A DNA stretch of 64,000 nt from an uncultured Ruminococcus sp. Its GTDB lineage: Bacteria; Bacillota; Clostridia; Oscillospirales; CAG-272. The position numbers and the translations under genes are program-made. The stretch covers positions 1 to 64,000 of the forward strand of contig CACYWW010000002.1 in assembly GCA_902778145.1 (NCBI GenBank), given 5' to 3'. The notes below the pieces were generated by a model. The model did no database searches, was not told the origin of the DNA, and saw nothing but the letters and a program-made list of their open reading frames with translations. Shown here one piece after another: positions 17,454 through 26,219 of this stretch. Numbering within the stretch: the stretch's first letter is position 1; the number at the start of each line of letters is the position of its first letter.

Positions 17454-20021
17454 TTATGCTTTTTTCTTTCTCGCGACGATCACAACGGCGGCGGCGACTG
17501 CCGCGAGGGCGACGGCGGGTATGATTATGACCGCCGGGTTTACACGCTTCGCGGGCTTTTCCTGCTCTCCGGGCTCCGTTGTCGTGCCGGGCGCGCTGTC
17601 TGTCGCGGCGTCGGTGCCCGACTCCGTGTCGGTGACCTCCGCACCCTTGACCGTAACGGTCACGGGACGCGTGCAGAGCGTGTAGGAATTCTTCGAGTTG
17701 ATCTTATACGTGTATTCGAGCGCGTACGTATACGTTCCGGCAGAGGGGAACGAGAGCGTCGTACCGTCGACCGTTATATCTCCGTCAAGCGGGATCACGC
17801 GGACCTTTTCGGACGCATCCTCCTCGTCTCTCGCATATGTGTACGCCGATGCTTTGACCGTGTACGTCTCACCCTCGTTTATCTCAGCCGCATATTCGGG
17901 CGCGGAGAGGATCTTGACGAATTTCGCGGGGATCGTGCAGTTGTTCGTCGTGAGACCGTTGTAGCCCGACATGAAGAAGTCTATGTACGTGTTCTTGTCG
18001 TCGATCGTCCACGGCCAGGTCGTTATTCCGCGCATGTTAGCGGCGACCGCGAATTCAGGCGAATGACCGGAATAGCTCGGGTTGTATGTGGAGCCGAGCT
18101 TCTGAATCTTGCCGAGCACAGCCTTTGTCTGCTTATTGCCGGTATTACCGGAAACGAGCGGATTGCAGAGGAAGCCCGCGGACATCTCCGGGAATATCTG
18201 TTTCAGATTGTTGATCTGGCTCGCGTGGAACGTTATCACGCTGACCTGATCTTCAACGCCGTATTCACCGATCAGCGACCAGAGCTTTTCAACGAGCTTT
18301 TTGTTCGTGCTCTTTATCTCGATGAACAGGAGCATATCATTGCCCTTTATGGCTTTGAAGTAGTCCTCCAGAAACGGTATCCTGCATTCCTCGAAGCCCT
18401 TCTTGTTCGGGAACTGCTTGTTTACCAGAAGCTCGCGCAGCTGCTCCGACGTCGCGCTCTCCATGGTGAGATTGCCGTTCGTCGTTCTTGACGTATTGCC
18501 GTCGTGCATGACCATCAGCTCACCGTCCGAGGTGATGTAGATATCGTTTTCAACGCAGTCCGCGCCGAGTTCGTACGCGAGAAGAGAACCCTCGACCGTG
18601 TTTTCCGGCGCCTGCTGCGGGATGCCCCTGTGGCCTATGTTCAAAGGCGATCTGAAGAGCTTGTTGCCAGACATGTATTCGTTCAGCACCTTGTACATGA
18701 GAGCGGTGTTGTCGGTGACGGCGCCGTGCCCGCCCGAGGCGGCTATCGTGAACGCCTGCGTCAGCGTCGTTACGGGAGAGGCCGAATCGACCCATACGCA
18801 GATCAGTCTGTCGTAGAGATATTTAACGTTTTCCTTCTGCGCGACGTTTTCCGGGATCACGACGACGGACGCGAACGCGGCGTTCGTGCGCTGTCTGATC
18901 TTAAGAAGCTCTTTGTCCGAAAGCGACGTCTTGCCTTCGAACTCTCCCGTAAGGTCGAGCACACCGCGGCAGAGATCGAACGATTTTCTCGCGCGCAGCA
19001 CGAGCTCGTCCTTTGAGCTCATGACGAACACGTCTGAGATCGAGTTGTCGTCGAGGTACCGGCATAAGGCGTCGGTCGTCTGCTCGTCGTTTACGTAAAA
19101 CGTGGGCATTATCTTTCCGTCGAGCGCGGTGAAGATCTCATCCATGCCGGCAAACGCCGCGCCGTCCTTATCGGTCGCCTGAAGCTCCGCGTTCATGCGG
19201 AAGATCGCGTTTGCGGGGATGGCGTCGGATGAGGCGAGCCCGTCGAGCTGAGCCTTCGAGCCGACGAATTCAGACAGCGTGTAGCCGCCGATGACGCCGA
19301 GCGTTGACTGAGCGATCTCGGTATACTGCGCCGCGGGCGCGGAGGCCGCCGAGCGCAGATACGTTACCTTTATATCCCTGACCTTGAGTATGCAGAAGTT
19401 GGCGGTGAGACCGACCGCACCCGTTTCATAAAGGTTCGCGTCCGTGCAGTCGACGCCCTTGACGCCGTTGATGCTGTGTATCGCGCGGTCGTCGCGGACG
19501 GTGACCCTGATCTCGTCCAGCGTTCCGTCCGAGAACGTGTGGCCCTGTACCGAGCCTGTCGACGTCACGTTCCAGGCGTTCTGCTCGTTCCTGTACGCGA
19601 ACTCAACGCCGTTCGACGCGTTTGAATCATAACGGAAGCACATGTGCATATAGGGATAGCCCTTTTTTACGTCCTGCATACGGTACATGATCGATCCCCA
19701 GCGGCCCGGGTCACGGGGCTGAAGCATCGTCGCGTGGATCGTTATTTCGTAGTTGCCGTATTTATCGAGCGATTCCGGCAGATAGACCTTCGTGAATTCG
19801 CGTCCCACGGCGTCCAGATACAGGAAGCCGTCCTCCGCGTAAACCTTGCCTTCATATTCCTTCGGTATCCGGAAGCCTTCGGGTATACCGCCTGTAAAGT
19901 CGGTCTCATAGAGGACCGTGCCCTCGGCAGGCTCCTCAGCCTCCGCGCTGACGGATACTGCGCCCGTCAGACAAATGCAGATCATAATTATCGCCAAAAG
20001 AGCGCTTGCTGCTTTTTTCAT
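17454..20021 (-). CDS. Secreted, membrane-anchored glycerophosphodiester phosphodiesterase
   Basis: 855 residues. The N-terminal signal peptide is MKKAASALLAIIMICICLTGAVSVSAEA. Residues ~35-225 look like a beta-sandwich (LamG-like) module. The GDPD catalytic domain begins NIGHRGIPQQAPENT (His464, Arg465), with ENDIYITSDGELMVMHDGNT supplying the metal-binding acids and second His. An Ig-like region follows, then a Thr/Glu-rich linker and a C-terminal helix ending VIVARKKKA. The protein should be held on the outer face of the membrane and hydrolyse glycerophosphodiesters, possibly including teichoic acid or lipid head groups. The start overlaps the small membrane protein gene by 4 bases. Confidence 0.88.
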   Translation of the reverse strand: MKKAASALLAIIMICICLTGAVSVSAEAEEPAEGTVLYETDFTGGIPEGFRIPKEYEGKVYAEDGFLYLDAVGREFTKVYLPESLDKYGNYEITIHATMLQPRDPGRWGSIMYRMQDVKKGYPYMHMCFRYDSNASNGVEFAYRNEQNAWNVTSTGSVQGHTFSDGTLDEIRVTVRDDRAIHSINGVKGVDCTDANLYETGAVGLTANFCILKVRDIKVTYLRSAASAPAAQYTEIAQSTLGVIGGYTLSEFVGSKAQLDGLASSDAIPANAIFRMNAELQATDKDGAAFAGMDEIFTALDGKIMPTFYVNDEQTTDALCRYLDDNSISDVFVMSSKDELVLRARKSFDLCRGVLDLTGEFEGKTSLSDKELLKIRQRTNAAFASVVVIPENVAQKENVKYLYDRLICVWVDSASPVTTLTQAFTIAASGGHGAVTDNTALMYKVLNEYMSGNKLFRSPLNIGHRGIPQQAPENTVEGSLLAYELGADCVENDIYITSDGELMVMHDGNTSRTTNGNLTMESATSEQLRELLVNKQFPNKKGFEECRIPFLEDYFKAIKGNDMLLFIEIKSTNKKLVEKLWSLIGEYGVEDQVSVITFHASQINNLKQIFPEMSAGFLCNPLVSGNTGNKQTKAVLGKIQKLGSTYNPSYSGHSPEFAVAANMRGITTWPWTIDDKNTYIDFFMSGYNGLTTNNCTIPAKFVKILSAPEYAAEINEGETYTVKASAYTYARDEEDASEKVRVIPLDGDITVDGTTLSFPSAGTYTYALEYTYKINSKNSYTLCTRPVTVTVKGAEVTDTESGTDAATDSAPGTTTEPGEQEKPAKRVNPAVIIIPAVALAAVAAAVVIVARKKKA

Positions 20022-20221
20022 TTTTTACCTTCCTTTCTTTCCTTCAGAACGGGTATGAGAAGGATCACGCCCGCGGCAAGGAACAGAAGCGCCGATATGA
20101 CGAGCGCCCATCCCTCCGCCGGCAGACGGAAGCTTCCGCCCCTCTGAAGATATGTGACGAGATCGGACGGGGCGCTTTCGGGTACGACCGGCGCCGCTCC
20201 GCTCCATAAAGACATGATCAT
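20018..20221 (-). CDS. Small single-pass membrane protein
   Basis: 67 residues. A polar N-terminal half (VPESAPSDLVTYLQRGGSF) is followed by one strong membrane helix (WALVISALLFLAAGVILLIP) and a basic tail KERKEGKK. It overlaps both neighbours by the 4-base ATGA arrangement: the HD-domain gene upstream and the phosphodiesterase gene downstream. Translational coupling therefore supports it as a real gene. No family recognised; it may assist or regulate the surface phosphodiesterase. Confidence 0.75.
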   Translation of the reverse strand: MIMSLWSGAAPVVPESAPSDLVTYLQRGGSFRLPAEGWALVISALLFLAAGVILLIPVLKERKEGKK

Positions 20222-20808
20222 GTTCCGGGCCTCCCTTCAACACAGTACGTCGCCTCCATGTCGGCGACGGAAAGCGCGAACGCCAGCGGATACATCTCAA
20301 ACGCCGCGCCGACGTTCCTCGGATCCTCGGTGCCGGAGAAGCCCATGTGATATCTGATCGCAAAGGCCTCCTCACGCGTGAGCCGCATGAAGCCGGAGAT
20401 TATGTATACCGACTTTTCGCCGTGACCGTACGGCATCCTGTCCCTGAATTCGTAGTACGGGACCTTCAGCCACTGACCCGTCGCGTCGTCCTTTTTGTTC
20501 CTGAACGATACGGAGTAGCAGTCCGCCTTGCACACGTCGTGCAGAAGCGATACGATCGCCGCCGTCTCCTCGGAGACGTTGAGACCGTACGTTTCCTTCA
20601 CGCGTCCGCGTGAAAGATAATCCGTGAGACATTCGTAGACGTTTATGCTGTGCTCGCACAGACCGCCCTCGCACGACAGATGGTACTGAGTCGACGCGGG
20701 AGACGTGAAAAAATCGCACTTCGAGCTGAGATAATCGAGCAGCTTATCCGCTCCGTCCCTGCGGATCTTCTCGTTATATATCCTGATGAATTCGTTTTTG
20801 TCTTTCAT
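20218..20808 (-). CDS. HD-domain phosphohydrolase-like protein
   Basis: 196 residues from the chosen start. The HD superfamily pattern is present: GGLCEHSINVYECL, IVSLLHDVCKAD and GHGEKSVYIISGF. These give H...HD...H, as in metal-dependent phosphohydrolases that act on nucleotides or RNA. The substrate is unknown. A longer frame opens at 20859, but the apparent promoter (-10 at 20843-20838) would begin transcription near 20831, downstream of that codon. The ATG at 20808 is therefore preferred, with AGGAGG at 20829-20824 some 15 bases upstream. Confidence 0.82.
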   Translation of the reverse strand: MKDKNEFIRIYNEKIRRDGADKLLDYLSSKCDFFTSPASTQYHLSCEGGLCEHSINVYECLTDYLSRGRVKETYGLNVSEETAAIVSLLHDVCKADCYSVSFRNKKDDATGQWLKVPYYEFRDRMPYGHGEKSVYIISGFMRLTREEAFAIRYHMGFSGTEDPRNVGAAFEMYPLAFALSVADMEATYCVEGRPGT

Positions 20809-20829
20809 TGCGGGTATGATACACCTCCT

Positions 20830-20866
20830 GTGATACGATTGTATCACATCCCGGATCAAAAATCAA
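20830..20866 (-). promoter_or_regulatory. Promoter and candidate operator of the HD-GDPD operon
   Basis: Minus strand: TTGATT (20866-20861), a 17-base spacer and TACAAT (20843-20838). A perfect inverted repeat GTGATAC-gatt-GTATCAC (20830-20847) covers the -10 and the likely start of transcription, which would suit a repressor. No cognate regulator is known. Confidence 0.6.
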
Positions 20867-20929
20867 GAAGATATTAACGGATTAAGGAAAATAATCACGT
20901 CAAATCCCGAAAAAACAAAAAAATAGGTA

Positions 20930-20958
20930 TTGATTTTCCATAACGTCTCGTATATAAT
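20930..20958 (+). promoter_or_regulatory. Sigma-A promoter for galU
   Basis: TTGATT (20930-20935), 17 bases, TATAAT (20953-20958). CGGAGG at 20987-20992 is the ribosome site for the ATG at 20999. Confidence 0.75.
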
Positions 20959-20998
20959 GTAAGTTGAAGAAATATAGACATAACATCGGAGGCAATCA

Positions 20999-21874
20999 AT
21001 GAAAAAGATCACAAAAGCCGTTATCCCGGCAGCCGGTCTCGGTACCCGCATGCTGCCCATCTCCCGCACCGTTCCGAAGGAGATACTCCCGATAGTGGAC
21101 AGACCGTCCATGGAATATCTCATACGCGAGGCTGTGGGATCCGGAATAACCGATATACTCATAATCACCGGCCGCAACAAGGAGGCGATCGAGAACTATT
21201 TCGATTATTCCGTCGAATACAAGGACGTCCTTCAGGCGAAGAAGAAGGAGCGTGAGCTTGCCGATATGGAAGAGGTCTGCTCCCTCGCAAACATATACTT
21301 CCTGCGTCAGAAGGAGGCGAAGGGCCTCGGCCACGCCGTACTCTGCGCCGAGAAATTCATAGGAGACGAGCCGTTCGCGGTCCTCTACGGCGACGACGTC
21401 ATGGCGGCGGAAAAGCCCGTGACGAAGCAGCTGTGCGAGGTCTATGAGAATTACGGCAAGGCGGTCGTCGGCGTATGCGAGGTCCCTTATGAGGATCTTA
21501 AAAAATACTGTTCGATGAAGGCGGAGAAGATCGGCGAGCGCACGTACATGACGACGGATATGGTCGAAAAGCCGCAGACAAAGGAGGAGATGTTCTCTAA
21601 CCTCGCGATCCTCGGACGTGTGGTGCTCACCCCCGATATATTCGATATACTCAAACACACGCCGCTCGGCAAGGGCGGAGAGCTGCAGCTCACCGACGCC
21701 ATGAAGGAGCTTGCGAGGACCGTCGGCGTTATCTCCTACGAGTACGAGGGCAAACGCTACGATATGGGCTCGAAGCTCGGCTTCCTGCAGGCCAACATCG
21801 AGACGGCGCTTCAGCACCCCGAACTGAAGGACATCTTCCGCGAATACCTCAAAGAGCTTTCAAAGACACTTTAA
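20999..21874 (+). CDS. galU: UTP-glucose-1-phosphate uridylyltransferase
   Basis: 291 residues, standard length. Makes UDP-glucose for cell-surface polymers. The nucleotide-binding start KAVIPAAGLGTRMLPISRTVPKEILPIVDRP is diagnostic. AKGLGHAVLCAEKFIGDEPFAVLYGDDVM and DKPQ-like VEKPQTKEEMFSNLAILGRVVLTPDIF follow, and the sugar-binding GELQLTDAM and YEGKRYDMGSKLGFLQANIE are near the C-terminus. It has its own promoter and is followed after 40 bases by the dCMP deaminase gene. Confidence 0.96.
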   Translation: MKKITKAVIPAAGLGTRMLPISRTVPKEILPIVDRPSMEYLIREAVGSGITDILIITGRNKEAIENYFDYSVEYKDVLQAKKKERELADMEEVCSLANIYFLRQKEAKGLGHAVLCAEKFIGDEPFAVLYGDDVMAAEKPVTKQLCEVYENYGKAVVGVCEVPYEDLKKYCSMKAEKIGERTYMTTDMVEKPQTKEEMFSNLAILGRVVLTPDIFDILKHTPLGKGGELQLTDAMKELARTVGVISYEYEGKRYDMGSKLGFLQANIETALQHPELKDIFREYLKELSKTL

Positions 21875-21914
21875 AACGGCTGAAATAAAGAATAAACGAA
21901 AGGCGGGACATCAA

Positions 21915-22388
21915 ATGGAAAGAGTATCAAAAACGAACTACTATCTCGATATAGCGCAGACGGTGCTCGAGAGGAGCACCTGCCTGAGATACCGCTTCGG
22001 CGCCATAATCGTGAAGAACGACTCCATCGTTTCGACCGGCTACAACGGCGCGCCCCGCGGGAGGAAGAACTGTACGGATATAGGCAAATGCGTCTGCGGC
22101 GGCGAGGACGGATCGGGCGAAAGCCGGGAGACCTGCCGCGCCGTACACGCCGAGATGAACTGCATCATTTCCGCGACGCGTGAGCAGATGCTCGATTCCA
22201 CGATGTACCTTTGCGGCGTCGACGCGGCGAGCGGAGAGATAATAAAGGACGCGAACAGCTGTCAGACGTGCAGACGCATGATCATAAACGCCGGTATTTC
22301 AAAGGTAGTGATCAGAAGCTCTCCCACGTGCTTCGTTACTTATAACGTCCGCGACTGGGTGCTGAACGACGACAGCATAGGGTACTGA
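21915..22388 (+). CDS. comEB: dCMP deaminase (ComEB-like)
   Basis: 157 residues. Zinc enzyme of the cytidine/deoxycytidylate deaminase superfamily, converting dCMP to dUMP for thymidylate synthesis. The zinc and catalytic residues are visible as H78-A-E80 (CRAVHAEMNCII) and C116xxC119 (NSCQTCRRMIINAGI). The insert with GKCVCGG is like the extra zinc site of the dCMP deaminase group. A well-placed AAAGGCGGG lies upstream. The last base overlaps the first base of rimI. Confidence 0.92.
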   Translation: MERVSKTNYYLDIAQTVLERSTCLRYRFGAIIVKNDSIVSTGYNGAPRGRKNCTDIGKCVCGGEDGSGESRETCRAVHAEMNCIISATREQMLDSTMYLCGVDAASGEIIKDANSCQTCRRMIINAGISKVVIRSSPTCFVTYNVRDWVLNDDSIGY

Positions 22389-22828
22389 TGGAGATAAAGA
22401 TCGTCCCGTTGGGGCCGGATCATATCGAGGACGCCGCCCGGCTTGAGCGCCTGTGCTTTTTCGCGCCGTGGAGCGCGGATCAGATAGCGGAGACGCTCTC
22501 CAATCCGTGCGCCGTTTATTTCGCGGCGCTCTGCGGAGAAAGACTCGTAGGCTACGCCGGCATGTATTCCGCCGGCGGAGAGGGCGGCATAAACAACATC
22601 GCCGTGGATCCCGGCTTCAGACGCTCGGGCGTCGGAACCGCGCTTCTTTCCGGGCTGATCCGGGCGGGGACGGAGGCGGGGCTTTCAAGGCTTTGCCTTG
22701 AGGTGCGCGCGTCCAACACAGCCGCCGTTTCGCTGTATGAAAAGAACGGCTTTCACCGCGTCGGCGTGAGGCGCGGATATTACACGGCGCCGAAGGAAGA
22801 CGCCGTACTGTTTGATAAGGACTTATAA
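22388..22828 (+). CDS. rimI: Ribosomal protein S18 alanine N-acetyltransferase-like GNAT
   Basis: 146 residues, the usual RimI length. GNAT acetyltransferase; RimI acetylates the N-terminus of ribosomal protein bS18. The acetyl-CoA loop is INNIAVDPGFRRSGVGTALLSGLI, and the C-terminal LEVRASNTAAVSLYEKNGFHRVGVRRGYY is the RimI-typical end. It is immediately followed by tsaD (1-base overlap), the standard gene neighbour of rimI. tsaB and tsaE are not in this window. Confidence 0.92.
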   Translation: MEIKIVPLGPDHIEDAARLERLCFFAPWSADQIAETLSNPCAVYFAALCGERLVGYAGMYSAGGEGGINNIAVDPGFRRSGVGTALLSGLIRAGTEAGLSRLCLEVRASNTAAVSLYEKNGFHRVGVRRGYYTAPKEDAVLFDKDL

Positions 22829-23856
22829 TGCTGTATCTTGCCATTGAATCCTCGTGCGATGAGACGGCGGTCGCCGTCGTTTCATCGCCGCGTGGAAAAG
22901 ACGAATTCACGGTGCTCTCGAACGAGATCGCCTCACAGATCGATATACATAAAAGATTCGGCGGCGTCGTGCCGGAGATAGCGTCGCGCGCGCATATCGA
23001 GGCTATATCGCCGCTTACGTATAAGGCGCTGTCTGACGCCGGTGTCACTATGACGGATATAGACTGCGTCGCGGTGACGACGGAGCCGGGACTGATCGGC
23101 GCGCTGCTCGTCGGCGTCAACTTTGCGAAAAGTCTTGCGTTCTCGAATGGTAAGCCGCTGATCGGCGTAAACCACATAAAAGGTCACGTCGCCGCGAATT
23201 ACATAAACGGAAGGATCGAGGCGCCGTTCATCGCCTTCGTCGCGTCGGGCGGTCATACGTCGATAATCAGGGCGGATTCCCTCACCGATTTCACGACGGT
23301 CGGCCGCACGCTCGACGACGCTGTCGGCGAGGCCTTCGACAAGATCGGCAGGCGCATGGGGCTTGAGTATCCGTGCGGCGCGGAAATGGACAGGCTCGCC
23401 TCGGAAGGCGACCCGGACGCGTTCGCGATGCCGGCGGTGCACATGAAGGACGGATCGTTCAATTTCTCGCTCTCCGGTCTTAAGACGCACGTGATAAATA
23501 TGCTCAACACGGCGGAGATGAAGGGCGAGACGGTCGATATCCGCGACGTCTGCGCCTCCGTTACGCGCGTCATTTGCGAGTCTGTCGTGTATCAGCTTGA
23601 AAGATGCTTAAAAAAATACGGGATAAAAACACTTCTCGCGGCGGGCGGGGTGCTCGCGAATTCACATCTCCGGCTCGCGCTTGAAACGATGTGTGAAAAA
23701 CGCGGCGTCACGCTGCATATCCCTCCCGTCGGGCTTTGCGGCGACAACGGAGTGATGATAGCGGCGGCGGCGAAATACGAATTCGAATCGGGCGGAAGAT
23801 CCGATATGACGCTCGACGGCAGACCGTCGTCAAAAGACGACTGGAAACGCGTCTGA
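22828..23856 (+). CDS. tsaD: tRNA N6-adenosine threonylcarbamoyltransferase TsaD
   Basis: 342 residues. Transfers threonylcarbamoyl to A37 of ANN-reading tRNAs together with TsaB and TsaE. ASKHA-fold features are the N-terminal LAIESSCDETAVAVV, the metal-binding GVNHIKGHVAANY (two His), VASGGHTSII, DDAVGEAFDKIGR and LLAAGGVLANSHLR. Length and motifs are complete. It is coupled to rimI. Its product feeds MtaB, encoded at 44357-45652, which methylthiolates t6A. Confidence 0.97.
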   Translation: MLYLAIESSCDETAVAVVSSPRGKDEFTVLSNEIASQIDIHKRFGGVVPEIASRAHIEAISPLTYKALSDAGVTMTDIDCVAVTTEPGLIGALLVGVNFAKSLAFSNGKPLIGVNHIKGHVAANYINGRIEAPFIAFVASGGHTSIIRADSLTDFTTVGRTLDDAVGEAFDKIGRRMGLEYPCGAEMDRLASEGDPDAFAMPAVHMKDGSFNFSLSGLKTHVINMLNTAEMKGETVDIRDVCASVTRVICESVVYQLERCLKKYGIKTLLAAGGVLANSHLRLALETMCEKRGVTLHIPPVGLCGDNGVMIAAAAKYEFESGGRSDMTLDGRPSSKDDWKRV

Positions 23857-24330
23857 ACCCGGGATCCTGTCAAGAGGAAATTCCGAAAAAACCGAATTTC
23901 TTATATTTTACACAAATCGGAGGACGTTTTTTTGTGCGGTTTTAACTGAGACGATATGTTAACCGAATGTTAAGAAGTCGAGCCGCGGCAAACCTTTATG
24001 CAGGACGTTTTCACCGTGTTCCTCATATATTTTCACCCTCTCCCGAATAAACCGGAAACGGTGGAAAACTCAGGCAAAAAAACCGTACTAATTTGTAAAC
24101 GCCGCGTTAAATCAAGCGTTTTTGCGTTTCAAAACGCGTTTTTGCAGGTGTGTAAAGTGGAATAATATGTGGAATTTGTGGATTGCTTCGTGGAAAAGAA
24201 TGCAAATCATATGCGAAAAACGGACGCTTTTTCAGGCTTATTATACCGAAAAAACACCTGAAAAACGCGGAAAACCAAATGTTAAATCGCAATAGGCAAA
24301 ATGTTAAAATAATGTTAAATCGGAGGAGCT
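23857..24330 (+). promoter_or_regulatory. AT-rich intergenic region with five TGTTAA half-sites
   Basis: 474 bases without a credible gene. ATGTTAA occurs five times in direct orientation: 23956-23962, 23967-23973, 24279-24285, 24301-24307 and 24312-24318. The last two lie just before the ribosome site (CGGAGGAG, 24321-24328) of the isocitrate-dehydrogenase-like gene. TGTTAA is the half-site of the clostridial Rex operator, and rex itself is the second gene downstream. No full inverted Rex box was found. A loose hairpin GCGTTTTTGCG / CAAAACGCG lies near 24116-24145. Confidence 0.45.
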
Positions 24331-25503
24331 ATGTCAGATAACGCAAGAAAATACGACAGCGCGGTGGAGTCAGCCGTGGAAAAATACAGAGCCCTGCTTT
24401 ACGAGCAGCTCGAACGCGCCGATGAAATAAAGAAAATAAAGGATTTTACCGATCATACCGCGCTTGAAAAGACGGTGATCGGAGTCTGCGGCGGAGACGG
24501 TATCGGCCCGACTATAACGGCAGCGGCGGAGAGCGTTCTGCGCACTCTTCTGTCAGATGAGATCGCGGCGGGAACGGTTGAGCTCAGGAACATAGAGGGC
24601 CTGACTATCGAGAACAGAGTCGCCTGCGGGAAGGCGATCCCGGACGACGTGCTCGACGAGCTGAAGAAATGCCACGTCATACTCAAGGGCCCGACGACGA
24701 CGCCGCACGCGGGCGACGGACTGCCCAACATAGAGAGCGCAAACGTCATGATGAGGAAAAAGCTCGACCTGTTCGCAAACGTGCGCCCCGTCAAGGTGCC
24801 GGATCAGGGGATCGACTGGACGTTCTTCCGCGAGAACACCGAGGGCGGATACGCCGTCGGAAGCCGCGGTGTGAACGTGAACGACGATCTTGCGCTCGAC
24901 TTCGTCGTGACGACGACAGAGGGCACGGAACGCATAGCGCGTCTCGCGTATGAGTTCGCGCGTAAGAACGGAAAAAAGCGCGTATCGATCGTGACGAAGG
25001 CGAACGTGATAAAGACGACGGACGGCAAATTCCTGAATATCTGCAAAAGGATCGGCGAGGAATACCCGGAGATCGTGACCGACGAGTGGTTCATAGACAT
25101 AATGACGGCGAAGCTCGTTGACGAGAAGAGAAGACGTGATTTCGAGGTCTTCATCCTTCCCAACCTCTACGGCGATATAATAACGGACGAGGCGGCTGAA
25201 TTTCAGGGCGGCGTCGGCACGGCCGGCTCCGCGAACATAGGCAAGCGCTACGCGATGTTCGAGGCGATACACGGCTCGGCGCCGAGGATGGTCGCCGAAG
25301 GGAGAGCGAAATACGCAGACCCGTGCTCGATGCTCCGCGCCGCGGTCATGCTCCTGTCGCATATCGGCAGACAGGAAAAGGCGGACAGGCTCGCCCGCGC
25401 GCTCGATATCTGCACACAGACGGAAAAGCGCCTTGTAATAACCGGCAGAGACACCGGAGCCACGTGTGAGGAGTTTGCCGCGTACGTAGCGGAAAAGCTG
25501 TGA
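24331..25503 (+). CDS. icd: NAD(P)-dependent isocitrate/isopropylmalate dehydrogenase family protein
   Basis: 390 residues. Beta-decarboxylating dehydrogenase fold. GDGIGPTITAAAESVL, ANVRPVKVPDQGIDWTFFRENTEGGYAVGSRG, DEWFIDIMTAKLV, LPNLYGDIITDEAAEFQGGVG and AMFEAIHGSAPRMV provide the substrate- and metal-binding residues. The WTFFRENTEG context points to isocitrate rather than 3-isopropylmalate, and no leu genes are nearby. An unusual N-terminal extension of ~45 residues (YDSAVESAVEKYRALLYEQL) precedes the domain. It is translationally coupled to rex, which fits control by the NADH/NAD ratio. Confidence 0.85.
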   Translation: MSDNARKYDSAVESAVEKYRALLYEQLERADEIKKIKDFTDHTALEKTVIGVCGGDGIGPTITAAAESVLRTLLSDEIAAGTVELRNIEGLTIENRVACGKAIPDDVLDELKKCHVILKGPTTTPHAGDGLPNIESANVMMRKKLDLFANVRPVKVPDQGIDWTFFRENTEGGYAVGSRGVNVNDDLALDFVVTTTEGTERIARLAYEFARKNGKKRVSIVTKANVIKTTDGKFLNICKRIGEEYPEIVTDEWFIDIMTAKLVDEKRRRDFEVFILPNLYGDIITDEAAEFQGGVGTAGSANIGKRYAMFEAIHGSAPRMVAEGRAKYADPCSMLRAAVMLLSHIGRQEKADRLARALDICTQTEKRLVITGRDTGATCEEFAAYVAEKL

Positions 25504-26219
25504 TGAGACGGAAAGACAGGGAAGAACCCGAATTCGATATAAACGCGATACCCGGTATAGCCGGCAGGAACGTCAGAAGCGGCGCGGAGATACCGCAGTC
25601 CGTCATAAACCGTCTGCCGCGTTATTTCAGATGTCTGCGTGAGCTTCTCAACCGCGATATCGTCAAGGTCTCGTCGGAGCAGCTTTCGCAGGCGGTGGAC
25701 GTCACGGCGTGCCAGCTGAGAGCCGATATGAAGTATTTCGGCGGGCTCGGACAGCGCGGCTACGGCTATAACGTGATGAAGCTTTACAACAGCATAAGCG
25801 AAGTGCTCGGGGTCGGAAAAAAATATACAGCCGTCATCGTCGGCGCCGGAAATCTCGGGAAAGCCCTCGCGCAGAGCCGGCTTTTCGAGCAGAGAGGCGT
25901 CTGGATCAAGGGAGTCTTCGATATATCAAAGAAAAAACAGGGGACGACCGTCGCCGACAGCGAGGTGTCCGACGTTTCGGCGATGCGCGGCTTCTGCCGT
26001 GACAACGGTATCGATATAGCTGTCATCTGCTGCCCGAGCCGTTCGGCGGAGGAGCTTTATTCGCTGATAGAGGGCACAGGCGTAAAGGGCGTCTGGAATT
26101 TCTCCCCGTCCGAGCTCGATCCCGCCGTCCTCGGCGTGCCGGTCGTGAATATCTGCACGGGCGATTCGCTGATGCTTCTGACGCACGAAATGTCTTTAAA
26201 GGAAAACGAAAAAGAATGA
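25500..26219 (+). CDS. rex: Redox-sensing transcriptional repressor Rex
   Basis: 239 residues. Repressor that releases DNA when NADH/NAD rises. The winged-helix domain is at about 35-105 (NRLPRYFRCLRELLNRDIVKVSSEQLSQAVDVTACQLRADMKYFGGLGQRGYGYNV). A Rossmann domain follows with VIVGAGNLGKALAQSRLF and VDF-like VFDISKKKQGT. An N-terminal ~30-residue extension is longer than in typical Rex. Start codon choice is between GTG 25500 and ATG 25503, both overlapping the upstream stop. The end overlaps dnaD by 4 bases. Confidence 0.95.
   Translation: MMRRKDREEPEFDINAIPGIAGRNVRSGAEIPQSVINRLPRYFRCLRELLNRDIVKVSSEQLSQAVDVTACQLRADMKYFGGLGQRGYGYNVMKLYNSISEVLGVGKKYTAVIVGAGNLGKALAQSRLFEQRGVWIKGVFDISKKKQGTTVADSEVSDVSAMRGFCRDNGIDIAVICCPSRSAEELYSLIEGTGVKGVWNFSPSELDPAVLGVPVVNICTGDSLMLLTHEMSLKENEKE

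Noticed and set aside
23940..23975. Complete Rex operator
   Set aside because: TGTTAA half-sites are direct repeats, not the inverted TTGTTAA-n4-TTAACAA arrangement.
24107..24292. 61-codon minus-strand frame in the icd upstream region
   Set aside because: No ribosome site, AT-rich low-complexity product; the region is better read as regulatory.
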